Shown here piece by piece: positions 35,184-42,483 of a stretch of 64,000 nt of DNA. The notes beneath the pieces are model-generated. The model saw only the letters and a list, made by a program, of their open reading frames with translations, ran no database searches and was not told the origin of the DNA. The DNA lies in NCBI RefSeq assembly GCF_000612725.1, contig NZ_HG964450.1:276327-340326 (forward strand), read 5' to 3'. The first letter of the stretch is position 1. Each line of letters begins with the position of its first letter. Made by a program: the position numbers and the translations under genes. Origin of the DNA: Mycolicibacterium austroafricanum. Lineage in GTDB: Bacteria > Actinomycetota > Actinomycetes > Mycobacteriales > Mycobacteriaceae.

Positions 35184-37547
35184 CTACGCCGCGACAGTCT
35201 CCTCGGACGAGGATGCCGCCGATGACGCCGCTGCCGCGATGGCTGTGGGCAGCTTGACCGACATGCCCTCGACGGTCACGTTGCCCCACGAGTAGAAGTT
35301 CAGGAACGAGATCGTCGAGGTGACGATCTGCACCGTCACCGACTGGCCCGGCTGCAGCGTGTGCGCCACCTGCTCCAGCGAGAAGGTGGCCGTGTGCGAC
35401 TGCCCGTCCAACTCGACCGGAATCGGCGTCGCCTGATTGCCCAGCACCAAACCCGTTTCGTCGTCCACGATCTGGGCGTAGACATGTTTGGCGGTCCCGG
35501 TTCCGGAGTAGGTCAGAGTCAGCTCCGGCGCACCCACGATGTGCGTCTCGACGGTCGCATCCGGCACCGTCAGGTTCACCGCGTTCAAGGCCGGCGCCGC
35601 CGACGGCAATCCGACGAGGGTGCGTACCAGACCCTTCAGCAGGATCAGGGGGTTCGGCCCCGACCCACCGATGAACGGCACGAACGGGATCGTCTTGGGG
35701 TCGTCGCTGGACGCCTCGATCGGCGCGCCGAGCGACCCGGCCGGATAGGTCTCCGACGAGAACCATTCACCGTGCTGGTTCACCCACTCGAATTGCGCTC
35801 CGGGATCGACGGTTTCGTCGCCCTTGACGTAGCGGTCCAGCCATTCCAGCGTCTCGCCCCACACCTTCTCGCCGTCGTTGAAGCTGCTCAGGCACGCGCC
35901 GTGGCCGCCGCAGTACCACAGCACCTTCGTCGTCGTACCCGCCGCGATCAGCTCCAGCGCGTTGCGGTGCGCCTGGTCCAGGGTGAACAGGGTGTCGACC
36001 GTGCCCTGGATCAACAGCGTCGGAATCGTGATGCCGGCCAACTGATCCTGATAGCCGAAGCTCTCCACCAAATCGATGTCGGCGGGATCGGCGTGGCCGA
36101 ACAGCACACCGGCGATCGCCACCGGGAAGATCCGCGGATGCTCGCGCGCCAGCGTCAACGCCAGCACCGTCGGCAGTAGCGTGCCCCAGCCGCTGTTGAC
36201 CGCTTCGCGCGGGAACAACACGTCGGTGAGGTTGTTCCACGCGATCGTCGGCACGATCGCGTCGATGCGGCGGTCGATTGCCGCTGCGGCCAACTGGATT
36301 CCACCGCCGTAGGAGGCGCCGACCATGCCGATCTTCGGGTCGCCGTCCACCTTCTGCACCGCGTCCAGCGTCGACAGCCAGCTGATGATGTGCGAGACGT
36401 CGCGGCCCTCGTAGTCGGGCGAGTCGAGGAACATCGTCCCCTCGGAATGCCATTCGCCGCGCGGATCCCAGGTCACCACGTTGTAGCCGGCCTTGCGCAA
36501 CATCCCGACCCCGACGACGTCGTTGGGCAGGAACCCGTCGATGTCGATGCCCAGCGTCGTGGCCCCCGGCAGACCCAGCCCCGGACCCGACAGCACCGTC
36601 GGCGCGCTCTCGCCGGCCTTCAGCCCGGTGGCGGGCATGAAGTGCACGTAGATCTTCGCGCCGTCGAACGACGTGACCCGCACGGTGCGCGGCTTCGGAT
36701 CGCCGGGTGCGGCGTCGTGGTCGACCGGCCAGCCGATCAACGGATGCAGGAACTCCCCCACGAACGGCAGCGCGTGCGCCAGGTGTACCAGCGGCGTGAC
36801 GACGAACCTGCCCAGCACAGGGATGTGCTGCAGCCACTCGAGCGGCGGCCTGAAGTCCTCGACCACGACGTCGGTCGGGATCGGATACTCGTCGGCGGCC
36901 AGGCTGGTGCCGACCTGGTCACCCGCCGACTGCGGGGTTTCGTCGGTGGCTTCCCGCCCCGCCGCCAGTACGGACATCACCAGCGAGGCGAGCGCAGGTG
37001 ACGCAGGCGCCTCGGTGTCGGCGACCGGCTGGTCGGGCGCGGTTTGGTCGGAGATATCCCTGGTCACCGTCTCGGTCTGGTCGGTCTCGGTCTGGGCGGC
37101 GGGCTGCTCGACGGCCGGCGCCTCTTCCGGTTCCAGCGGCTCCGCGACGGGCGGCTCCGCGTCGACGGGCTCTTCCTCAGCCGGCTCTTCGTCGACGGGC
37201 TCTTCCTCAGCCGGCTCTTCGTCGACGGGCTCTTCCTCAGCCGGTTCTTCGTCGACGGGCTCTTCCTCAGCCGGCTCCGCGTCGACGGGCTCTTCTTCAG
37301 CCGGTTCGTCCTCAGCCGGCTCTTCAGCTCCGGATTGCGAAGAGTCCCCGGCCTTCTCGTCGGCCATGGCCCCTCCCGACGACGCCACGGACTGCGAGGA
37401 CTGCGAGGTTTCCGTGGACGAGTCCGATGCTGAGGCCCCGGTGCCGTCGTCCGCGGAGGCGACTCCTGCCCCCGTGAAGACCGCTGCACCGATCCCCAGC
37501 GCGACTGCCAGACCACCGACTCGACCCACGTATGACCCCGCGCCCAT
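35184..37547 (-). CDS. Secreted CocE/S15-like acyl-esterase with acidic repeat linker (intact paralogue)
   Basis: A 787-residue exported hydrolase. The signal segment contains YVGRVGGLAVALGIGAAVF and ends near ASADD. A Glu/Pro-rich linker (about 50-180) carries a ten-residue repeat. The alpha/beta-hydrolase domain has the nucleophile in GASYGGG (S412) and the His in CGGHGAC (H549). A C-terminal jelly-roll-like domain (about 620-770, with LTLTYSGTGTAKHVYAQ) is as in X-Pro dipeptidyl-peptidase-like esterases. ATG at 37547 is preferred to TTG two codons earlier. The frameshifted relative at 5292-7645 shows that only this copy is intact in the window. Likely acts at the cell surface on acyl or peptide substrates. 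Confidence 0.9.
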   Translation of the reverse strand: MGAGSYVGRVGGLAVALGIGAAVFTGAGVASADDGTGASASDSSTETSQSSQSVASSGGAMADEKAGDSSQSGAEEPAEDEPAEEEPVDAEPAEEEPVDEEPAEEEPVDEEPAEEEPVDEEPAEEEPVDAEPPVAEPLEPEEAPAVEQPAAQTETDQTETVTRDISDQTAPDQPVADTEAPASPALASLVMSVLAAGREATDETPQSAGDQVGTSLAADEYPIPTDVVVEDFRPPLEWLQHIPVLGRFVVTPLVHLAHALPFVGEFLHPLIGWPVDHDAAPGDPKPRTVRVTSFDGAKIYVHFMPATGLKAGESAPTVLSGPGLGLPGATTLGIDIDGFLPNDVVGVGMLRKAGYNVVTWDPRGEWHSEGTMFLDSPDYEGRDVSHIISWLSTLDAVQKVDGDPKIGMVGASYGGGIQLAAAAIDRRIDAIVPTIAWNNLTDVLFPREAVNSGWGTLLPTVLALTLAREHPRIFPVAIAGVLFGHADPADIDLVESFGYQDQLAGITIPTLLIQGTVDTLFTLDQAHRNALELIAAGTTTKVLWYCGGHGACLSSFNDGEKVWGETLEWLDRYVKGDETVDPGAQFEWVNQHGEWFSSETYPAGSLGAPIEASSDDPKTIPFVPFIGGSGPNPLILLKGLVRTLVGLPSAAPALNAVNLTVPDATVETHIVGAPELTLTYSGTGTAKHVYAQIVDDETGLVLGNQATPIPVELDGQSHTATFSLEQVAHTLQPGQSVTVQIVTSTISFLNFYSWGNVTVEGMSVKLPTAIAAAASSAASSSEETVAA
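37161..37310 (-). repeat. Five 30-bp tandem repeats inside the esterase gene
   Basis: Period-30 copies begin GTCGACGGGCTCTTCCTCAG on the plus strand and encode, on the minus strand, the decapeptide EEPVDEEPAE with single changes (D to A at the edges). Copies are nearly identical at DNA level, so copy number may vary by slippage without breaking the frame. Confidence 0.9.
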
Positions 37548-37878
37548 GAACAATGTGTCTACCCTGCGCCGACGGGCTTCCGGAACCCCTTTCGGGATTT
37601 ATTACCGATGAGTCAGTTAGCCCGCCTTGCGTCGACGGAATCAGCGGCGCTGAGGCGGGATCACGACGGATCCCTTCGTATGCGCAGGCGTAAACCGCGC
37701 GATGCTATGACCGCAGCTGCCACGCCAGGTCGATCAACGGGGCCTTCGAGTTGCGCCGACACGCAGAATCCGCCGCGAGACGACACCTGCGGATCGAGGT
37801 TCGTCGCCGCCGAATTCCCTGAAAGCCTTGGAGTCTGATGAGTCTCCGATCCGGCTCCCAATCAAGACCGCTGCAAAA
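37548..37878. other. Gap upstream of the esterase gene
   Basis: About 330 bases with no convincing gene. The rightward 76-codon frame at 37608 has shadow-like Arg/Ala composition and no ribosome site. The part next to 37547 should hold the esterase promoter; the right end is the cold-shock terminator. Confidence 0.5.
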
Positions 37879-37917
37879 CAGTGTGGGCTGGCAGGGATAC
37901 CCTGCCAGCCCACACTG
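37879..37917 (-). terminator. Perfect 18-bp intrinsic terminator of the cold-shock gene
   Basis: CAGTGTGGGCTGGCAGGG, loop ATA, then the exact complement. On the minus strand the stem is followed by TTTT. It lies 15 bases after the cold-shock stop. Confidence 0.92.
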
Positions 37918-37932
37918 CGTATTCGAAGTCTG

Positions 37933-38136
37933 TTAGACCGCGGTCACTCGGACCGCCTGCGGCCCCTTGTTACCCTGCTCGACCTCAAACTCGACGCGCT
38001 GATTCTCCTCGAGCGAGCGGTATCCGTTACCGCTGATCTCCGAGTAGTGGACGAACACATCGGGTGCGCCGCCGTCAGGGGCGATGAAGCCGAAGCCCTT
38101 ATCGCCGTTGAACCATTTCACAGTTCCCTGTGCCAT
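37933..38136 (-). CDS. cspA: Cold-shock domain protein
   Basis: A 67-residue single cold-shock domain, the normal length. RNA-binding motifs RNP1 KGFGFI (13-18) and RNP2 VFVHY (27-31) are complete, and [10 protein letters not shown] is the classic start. It acts as a single-strand nucleic-acid chaperone in the cytoplasm. GAGAAG lies upstream of the ATG. The 120 bases before the gene form an A/T-richer leader which, as in other csp genes, could regulate translation. A perfect hairpin with a U-run ends the transcript. Confidence 0.97.
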   Translation of the reverse strand: MAQGTVKWFNGDKGFGFIAPDGGAPDVFVHYSEISGNGYRSLEENQRVEFEVEQGNKGPQAVRVTAV

Positions 38137-38258
38137 ACATTTCTTCTCTCACTTTGCACGAATGTCAGACAGACATCCTTGTTCAGGCTATCACGTCAGC
38201 CCTAGAAATCGCGGATCGGCATTGGATCCCGCTGAAAGGCATTGCACGCCAATCGGTT

Positions 38259-38747
38259 TCACGAAACAGCGGGTACTGCGCTCCAGTTCTCGCTCTCGGC
38301 CTCGGCCATTTTCATCACCACGCACGCGGTCTGGAAAAGTCGGCCGTCTCCGGATCCACCCGAGGTGGGTAGACCCGCCGCGGTACGCAGCACCATCGCC
38401 CCCAACGCCTGCGACGTCATGCTCGGCACCACCAGCAGTCTCGCGCACGCGGTGCGGCCGTCGATGTTCATCAGGCGGGGCCGCCGGTGATGCGCCCCGG
38501 AAAGCGTCAGGTGCGCCGCGCTGGCGATCGTCTCCAGGTCGAGCTGCCCTTCGGTGGCCGACCAGTTGACCCGGATCGCGACGATCTCACCCAGCTGCGG
38601 GTGCAACGCGCCGACGAGATCCGGCAGCTCCATTGCCATGGCGGCCGAATGCGGCCACCAGGCGCCGTCGATCCCGGCGCCGAGCTCCTTGGCCAGCGTG
38701 ACGCGGATTGGCTTCGCCGCCCGACGTGCGAGCGGAATTCCGTTCAC
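38259..38747 (-). CDS. DUF5994-like protein
   Basis: A 162-residue protein. The block IRVTLAKELGAGIDGAWWPH, then LPDLVGALHPQLGEI and IRVNWSATEG, is what I know as the actinobacterial DUF5994 family, usually found among stress-response genes. The C-terminus ends near SENWSAVPAVS after a VVMKMAEAE helix. No signal peptide, membrane segment or catalytic motif. GTG at 38747 overlaps the stop of a 46-residue gene upstream as GTGA, so the pair is coupled. Confidence 0.82.
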   Translation of the reverse strand: MNGIPLARRAAKPIRVTLAKELGAGIDGAWWPHSAAMAMELPDLVGALHPQLGEIVAIRVNWSATEGQLDLETIASAAHLTLSGAHHRRPRLMNIDGRTACARLLVVPSMTSQALGAMVLRTAAGLPTSGGSGDGRLFQTACVVMKMAEAESENWSAVPAVS

Positions 38748-38884
38748 CGCGAACGCGATTCAGAGGGAAATCCGTTCTGCGGCAGGTCGGAGAAGACCGG
38801 GTTCTGCACGCGCTCGTCGGAGGTGTTTCCGACGGGTTCGGCGTGCGAGGTCTGTCGATGGGAAAACAAGTCAGAGGAATCCAT
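38744..38884 (-). CDS. 46-aa hydrophilic protein coupled to the DUF5994-like gene
   Basis: ATG at 38884 follows AAGGA by nine bases and opens MDSSDLFSHRQTSHAEPVG, ending SESRSR. The TGA is shared with the next GTG. The peptide is rich in Ser, Asn, Pro and Asp and looks disordered. The proper ribosome site and the 4-base coupling argue for a real gene; no homologue is known to me. Confidence 0.55.
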   Translation of the reverse strand: MDSSDLFSHRQTSHAEPVGNTSDERVQNPVFSDLPQNGFPSESRSR

Positions 38885-39034
38885 AGTTAAAGGTCCTTGA
38901 GTGGTACGAGGCGGGCCCCGCACAGTGTCCGAGCGAAGAAAATCGCGTCGCGGGCCGAGTACGTTCCTGTCACGTCGTGGCGGCGGACGAACCGTCCGCG
39001 AACTCGACCTGGTATCGAGGGTACACCCCGGCCG

Positions 39035-40366
39035 TCAGGCGGGCCCGCTCATCGGGCACTTCGGCGCCTCCGCCGCCACCACCCGCTTCGCCCTGACCCG
39101 GATCCGCGCGCCCCGATGCGGCACGAAGATGACGTGCTTGAGGCGACGATGTTCGCCGCGCGCCGTGGTGGTCTCCAGCTCCACCCGGCGCAGGATCTCG
39201 CGCAGCACGACCTTGAACTCCACCATCGCGAACGTCGCGCCCAGGCAGCGGCGGTTACCCCCGCCGAACGGCAGATACGACGACGGGCTCAGCGTCGCGC
39301 CGAGCATGCGGTCGGGGTCGAACCGGTCGGCGTGCGGATAGATCTGCGAGTCGGCATGCACCGCCACCAGCCCGGGAATGACCATCACTCCGGCGGGCAG
39401 CCGGTATCCGGCCAACTCGACCGGCGCCTTGAGCACCCTGCCGACGTCGAACACCACCGGCCGGTCCCGCAGCGTCTCCTTCGCCACCGCGTCCAGGTAG
39501 TCGTCGTCCCCGTCGCGCGCCGCCCGCACCGCCTTGGCCAGCACTGCCGGGTGCCGGGTGAGCCGCTCCAGCGCCCACGACAGCGCGGTCGCCGTCGTGT
39601 CGTGGCCGGCCACCAGCAGCGTGATCAGCTGGTCGCGCAGCTCCTTGTCGGACATGTCACCGGCGCGCACCAGCATGGCCAGCGCGTCGGTGCGGGTGTC
39701 CAGGTCGGGGTCGGCGCGGCGGTCGGCGATCTCGGCGTAGAGCAGGCGGTCGGCCTCGGCGATGGCGTCGCGCACCGCGCGCCACGGGCGGCGGCGCAGC
39801 AGATCCTGGTTGGCGATCGCCAGCGTCTCCCACGGCCCGACGCTGAGCACCCGCGGCATCACCGTGCGCAACGCGGCCAGCCGGGCCTGATCGCTGGCTC
39901 CGATCACCGTCCGCAGGATCACCTCCAGCGTGATCTCCGACATCTTCGGCGCCACCGGGAAGGTCTCGCCCACCGGCCAGCCGGCGATGTTGTCGGCGGC
40001 GATCTCGGCGATGACGCCGGCCTGCGCGGCAACCGCATCCCGGGCGAACGGGGCGAGCATCAGGCGGCGCCGGTCGCGGTGCAGGTCGCCGTCGATCACC
40101 AGCACCGAGGTATCCCCCAGCAGCCCCTTCAGCATCGAATTGGCTTCGCCCGCATGGTAGATGTCCGGGTCACCGGCGAACACCGTCTTGATGTCGGCGG
40201 GGTCGGTCAGATAGACCAGCGTCCCCATCGAGGCCACCCGCAGCGTGAACGCCGACCCGTAGCGGCGTCTGCACGCGGCGACGAAGCGCGGCCCGCACCT
40301 CAGCATCAACGCGGCCTGCACGGACCGAGGCAGCCGCGGGCCGGGCGGCAGCGACGTCGGCGTCAT
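39035..40366 (-). CDS. Cytochrome P450 (CYP138/CYP135-like)
   Basis: A 443-residue P450. It has the I-helix oxygen motif AGHDTT (about 255), the K-helix ETLR, and the heme loop FGGGNRRCLG with the ligand C374. The N-terminus PPGPRLPRSVQA and the length suit a soluble bacterial enzyme. Overall pattern recalls CYP138 and CYP135 of M. tuberculosis. ATG at 40366 is chosen over 40465 because TACGCT lies six bases before it, in leaderless spacing, and homologues start with the PPGP segment. No ferredoxin gene is adjacent. Substrate unknown. Confidence 0.92.
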   Translation of the reverse strand: MTPTSLPPGPRLPRSVQAALMLRCGPRFVAACRRRYGSAFTLRVASMGTLVYLTDPADIKTVFAGDPDIYHAGEANSMLKGLLGDTSVLVIDGDLHRDRRRLMLAPFARDAVAAQAGVIAEIAADNIAGWPVGETFPVAPKMSEITLEVILRTVIGASDQARLAALRTVMPRVLSVGPWETLAIANQDLLRRRPWRAVRDAIAEADRLLYAEIADRRADPDLDTRTDALAMLVRAGDMSDKELRDQLITLLVAGHDTTATALSWALERLTRHPAVLAKAVRAARDGDDDYLDAVAKETLRDRPVVFDVGRVLKAPVELAGYRLPAGVMVIPGLVAVHADSQIYPHADRFDPDRMLGATLSPSSYLPFGGGNRRCLGATFAMVEFKVVLREILRRVELETTTARGEHRRLKHVIFVPHRGARIRVRAKRVVAAEAPKCPMSGPA

Positions 40367-40470
40367 CACCCCAGCGTAGAAGGCACGGCCCCTGCCGTAC
40401 CGCGGATCACGCATCGCAGCGCCCTGAAAACGGGTGTCTAGCCGGGCACCGAGCGGGGTAGCCAAACGGT

Positions 40471-40917
40471 ATGACTGTTATCACGCCGCTGACGTCAACC
40501 ACCTCCGAACAGCTGACGGTCAGCGGCGCGGCGACGGCCACCAGCGCGGCACAGATGCGGCACAGATTCGGTGACTGGCTGCGCGAGCGCGGCATCCCCG
40601 ACGTCGAGCGCAACGACATCCTGATGGCCGTCAACGAGGCGCTGGCCAACTGCGTCGACCACGCCTACGCCGGCCGGCCTTCGCCGGGACCGATGACCGT
40701 GCGCGCGGACTTCGAACCCGTCAACAGTTGTCTGAGCGTGTGCGTCACCGACCACGGCCGCTGGCGCCCGCCCGGCCTGTACCGGCGGCCCGACCGACGG
40801 GGCCGCGGCGTCGCGTTGATGCACGCGTTGACCGACCACTGCACCATCAGCGGTCGCCGCGACGGGACCACGGTGTGCCTGGACTACCGCTGCGAGACCC
40901 GGCCCGCCGACAACTAG
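40471..40917 (+). CDS. RsbW-like anti-sigma factor / ATP-binding regulatory protein
   Basis: A 148-residue HATPase_c domain protein of the anti-sigma serine kinase type. It has the N-box NEALANCVDHAY (N55-N60), the G1-like VTDHGRW and the G2 loop RGRGVALMHALTD. Such proteins bind and inhibit stress sigma factors and are controlled by phosphorylatable anti-sigma-antagonists; neither partner gene is adjacent. Its stop overlaps that of the converging DUF6480-like gene in CTAG. Surrounding genes look stress-related, which fits the role. Confidence 0.87.
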   Translation: MTVITPLTSTTSEQLTVSGAATATSAAQMRHRFGDWLRERGIPDVERNDILMAVNEALANCVDHAYAGRPSPGPMTVRADFEPVNSCLSVCVTDHGRWRPPGLYRRPDRRGRGVALMHALTDHCTISGRRDGTTVCLDYRCETRPADN

Positions 40918-41153
40918 CCGAGTACCTGCACGACGAGGTATACGCCCGTCGCCGCGAACAGCGCCACGAACAGGCCGAGCGCGACGAATGTGACGACGGC
41001 CCTCGGGGTGAGGTTGCGTCCGGCCGCTGGGTCGCGGTTGGCCGTGGCCCGCGTCTGCGCCGAGTCCGGGGGCGCCTCTCCGGGGCGGACACCCCCGGCG
41101 CGCTCCTCGCCGGGGGTGTCCATCGGATCTGGATCAGGAGGTAGCGCGGTCAC
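40914..41153 (-). CDS. Single-TM small protein (DUF6480-like)
   Basis: A 79-residue protein starting at GTG 41153. A Pro/Gly-rich soluble part (MTALPPDPDPMDTPGEER) is followed by one C-terminal membrane helix (VVTFVALGLFVALFAATGVYLV). The pattern LPPDPDPMDTPGEE is what I associate with the actinobacterial DUF6480 family. It begins three bases after the coiled-coil gene on the same strand and is likely in that operon. Function unknown. Confidence 0.8.
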   Translation of the reverse strand: MTALPPDPDPMDTPGEERAGGVRPGEAPPDSAQTRATANRDPAAGRNLTPRAVVTFVALGLFVALFAATGVYLVVQVLG

Positions 41154-41156
41154 AGG

Positions 41157-41828
41157 TCATTCACTCTTTTCGGCTTGTCGCTTGTCCTTCTCGGCCTCGC
41201 TGAAATCCGCGAGCCGGTCCGCGTGGGCGCGCGCACCCGCGGCCGCACTCCGCTTGGATGCGGCGTCGTCGAGTTCCTTCTCGGCCACCGACGTCACCAC
41301 CTTCTCGGCGGCCCGACTGCGGTTCTGCATGCTGCGCTTGGCCTTCTCGGCGGCCTCGACCTTCCGGCCGGCCGCCTCGTCGACCTCACGTTTGGCCTGC
41401 GCGGTGCGCGACGCGACGCTCTGCGCCACGTCCTGGGTGCGCTTGTCGGCCTTCTGCCGGGCGTTCTGCACCCGTTGCCGCGCCTCCTGGCCGGCCTTCT
41501 GCGGCGCCGTCGCGGCCTTGTCGCGCTTGCGCTGCAACTCGTCGGCGGCCTGCTCTTTCTGCTGCGCGGCGACCTCGTCGAGGCGGGCGGCCTCACCGAG
41601 GGCGGACGCCTTCTCGATGCGGGTGATTCCCGACTCCTCGAGCTCGTTGTCGCGCAGGAAGCTGCCCGCCGCGGCGTCGGCCGCACCGATCGCGCGTTCG
41701 TAGAGCAGCCGGGCCGGCGCCTCGGTGTCCACGCGCGTGAGGAACCGACGTTCGATCAGCTGCAGCGGTGTCCGGGCCAGCCGGTACTGGAAGCGCAGCA
41801 CGGCGAACGGGATGTCGGTGATGCTCAT
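41157..41828 (-). CDS. Ala/Lys/Glu-rich coiled-coil protein
   Basis: A 223-residue protein. After a folded-looking start (MSITDIPFAVLRFQYRLART, then LIERRFLTRVDTEAPARLLYE) the chain is mostly charged heptads of Ala, Lys, Gln and Arg (about 75-220), a long coiled coil. Related mycobacterial proteins carry the misleading label IF2 family. GGAGT precedes the ATG at 41828. It lies 26 bases after the CsbD-like gene and is probably co-transcribed with it, suggesting a shared stress function. Confidence 0.8.
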   Translation of the reverse strand: MSITDIPFAVLRFQYRLARTPLQLIERRFLTRVDTEAPARLLYERAIGAADAAAGSFLRDNELEESGITRIEKASALGEAARLDEVAAQQKEQAADELQRKRDKAATAPQKAGQEARQRVQNARQKADKRTQDVAQSVASRTAQAKREVDEAAGRKVEAAEKAKRSMQNRSRAAEKVVTSVAEKELDDAASKRSAAAGARAHADRLADFSEAEKDKRQAEKSE

Positions 41829-41854
41829 CGTCAACTCCTTTGTGTCGTCTGCGT

Positions 41855-42409
41855 TTACGGCAGCTTGGGATGGTCGTCGGCGGCTGCTGCCTGTCGCCGC
41901 AGCCGATCCGCGTCGGCTTCGGCGCGTTCGGCTTCTGCCGTTTTCTGTTGGTAGTCCGCGGCGGCCTCGTGGTACTCCTCGGCGGCGTCGGCGACCCGGC
42001 CGCGCCGCTCCGCGGTCGCGCGCTGCGCTTCGCGTTGCACGTCGGCCTCGAAGGCACTCTGGGCGCCGGCCACGTCACGGCGTCCGGATTCCTCGGCCAT
42101 CTGCCGTCGGGCGGCCTGCTCGCTGCGCACCGCGCTCTCGGCGGTGGCGGCCTGCACCTCGGCCCGGGCACGTTGCTGCGCGCCCCGCAGCTCGGCCTCA
42201 CCGGCCTTTTCACGGGCCTGCGCGGCCTCGGCGTCGGCCTCGGCCTCGTTGCGGCTGGCCGCGCGCCGTTCCTTGGCCTCGGCCTGTTCGAGCTGCCCCT
42301 CGGCGGTCAGCGAGTCATTGCCGGTGATCGCACCGGCGACCTCCTTGGCCTTGCCCTTGAGGGCCTCCACGAAACTCTTGCGGGTCTGGGCGGCCTTGTC
42401 GTCGCTCAT
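41855..42409 (-). CDS. CsbD-like stress protein with coiled-coil extension
   Basis: A 184-residue protein. The N-terminal about 45 residues match CsbD (KGKAKEVAGAITGN, LTAEGQLEQAEAK), a small fold widespread in general-stress regulons. The remaining about 140 residues are an Ala/Glu/Arg coiled coil, much like the next gene, so CsbD here is fused to a long helix. GGAGACG precedes the ATG. Upstream, GGGTA lies in a place that could be a SigF-type -10, with a poor -35, so regulation by a stress sigma factor is only a suggestion. Confidence 0.82.
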   Translation of the reverse strand: MSDDKAAQTRKSFVEALKGKAKEVAGAITGNDSLTAEGQLEQAEAKERRAASRNEAEADAEAAQAREKAGEAELRGAQQRARAEVQAATAESAVRSEQAARRQMAEESGRRDVAGAQSAFEADVQREAQRATAERRGRVADAAEEYHEAAADYQQKTAEAERAEADADRLRRQAAAADDHPKLP

Positions 42410-42483
42410 CGGCGTCTCCTTCGGGATCGTCGTGAACTGCCGACGTACCCACCAGGAGCCGATCTACACGGGCCGGTGGCCTA

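Noticed and set aside
37608..37838. 76-codon frame in the gap after the esterase gene
   Set aside because: No ribosome site, no recognisable features and biased composition.
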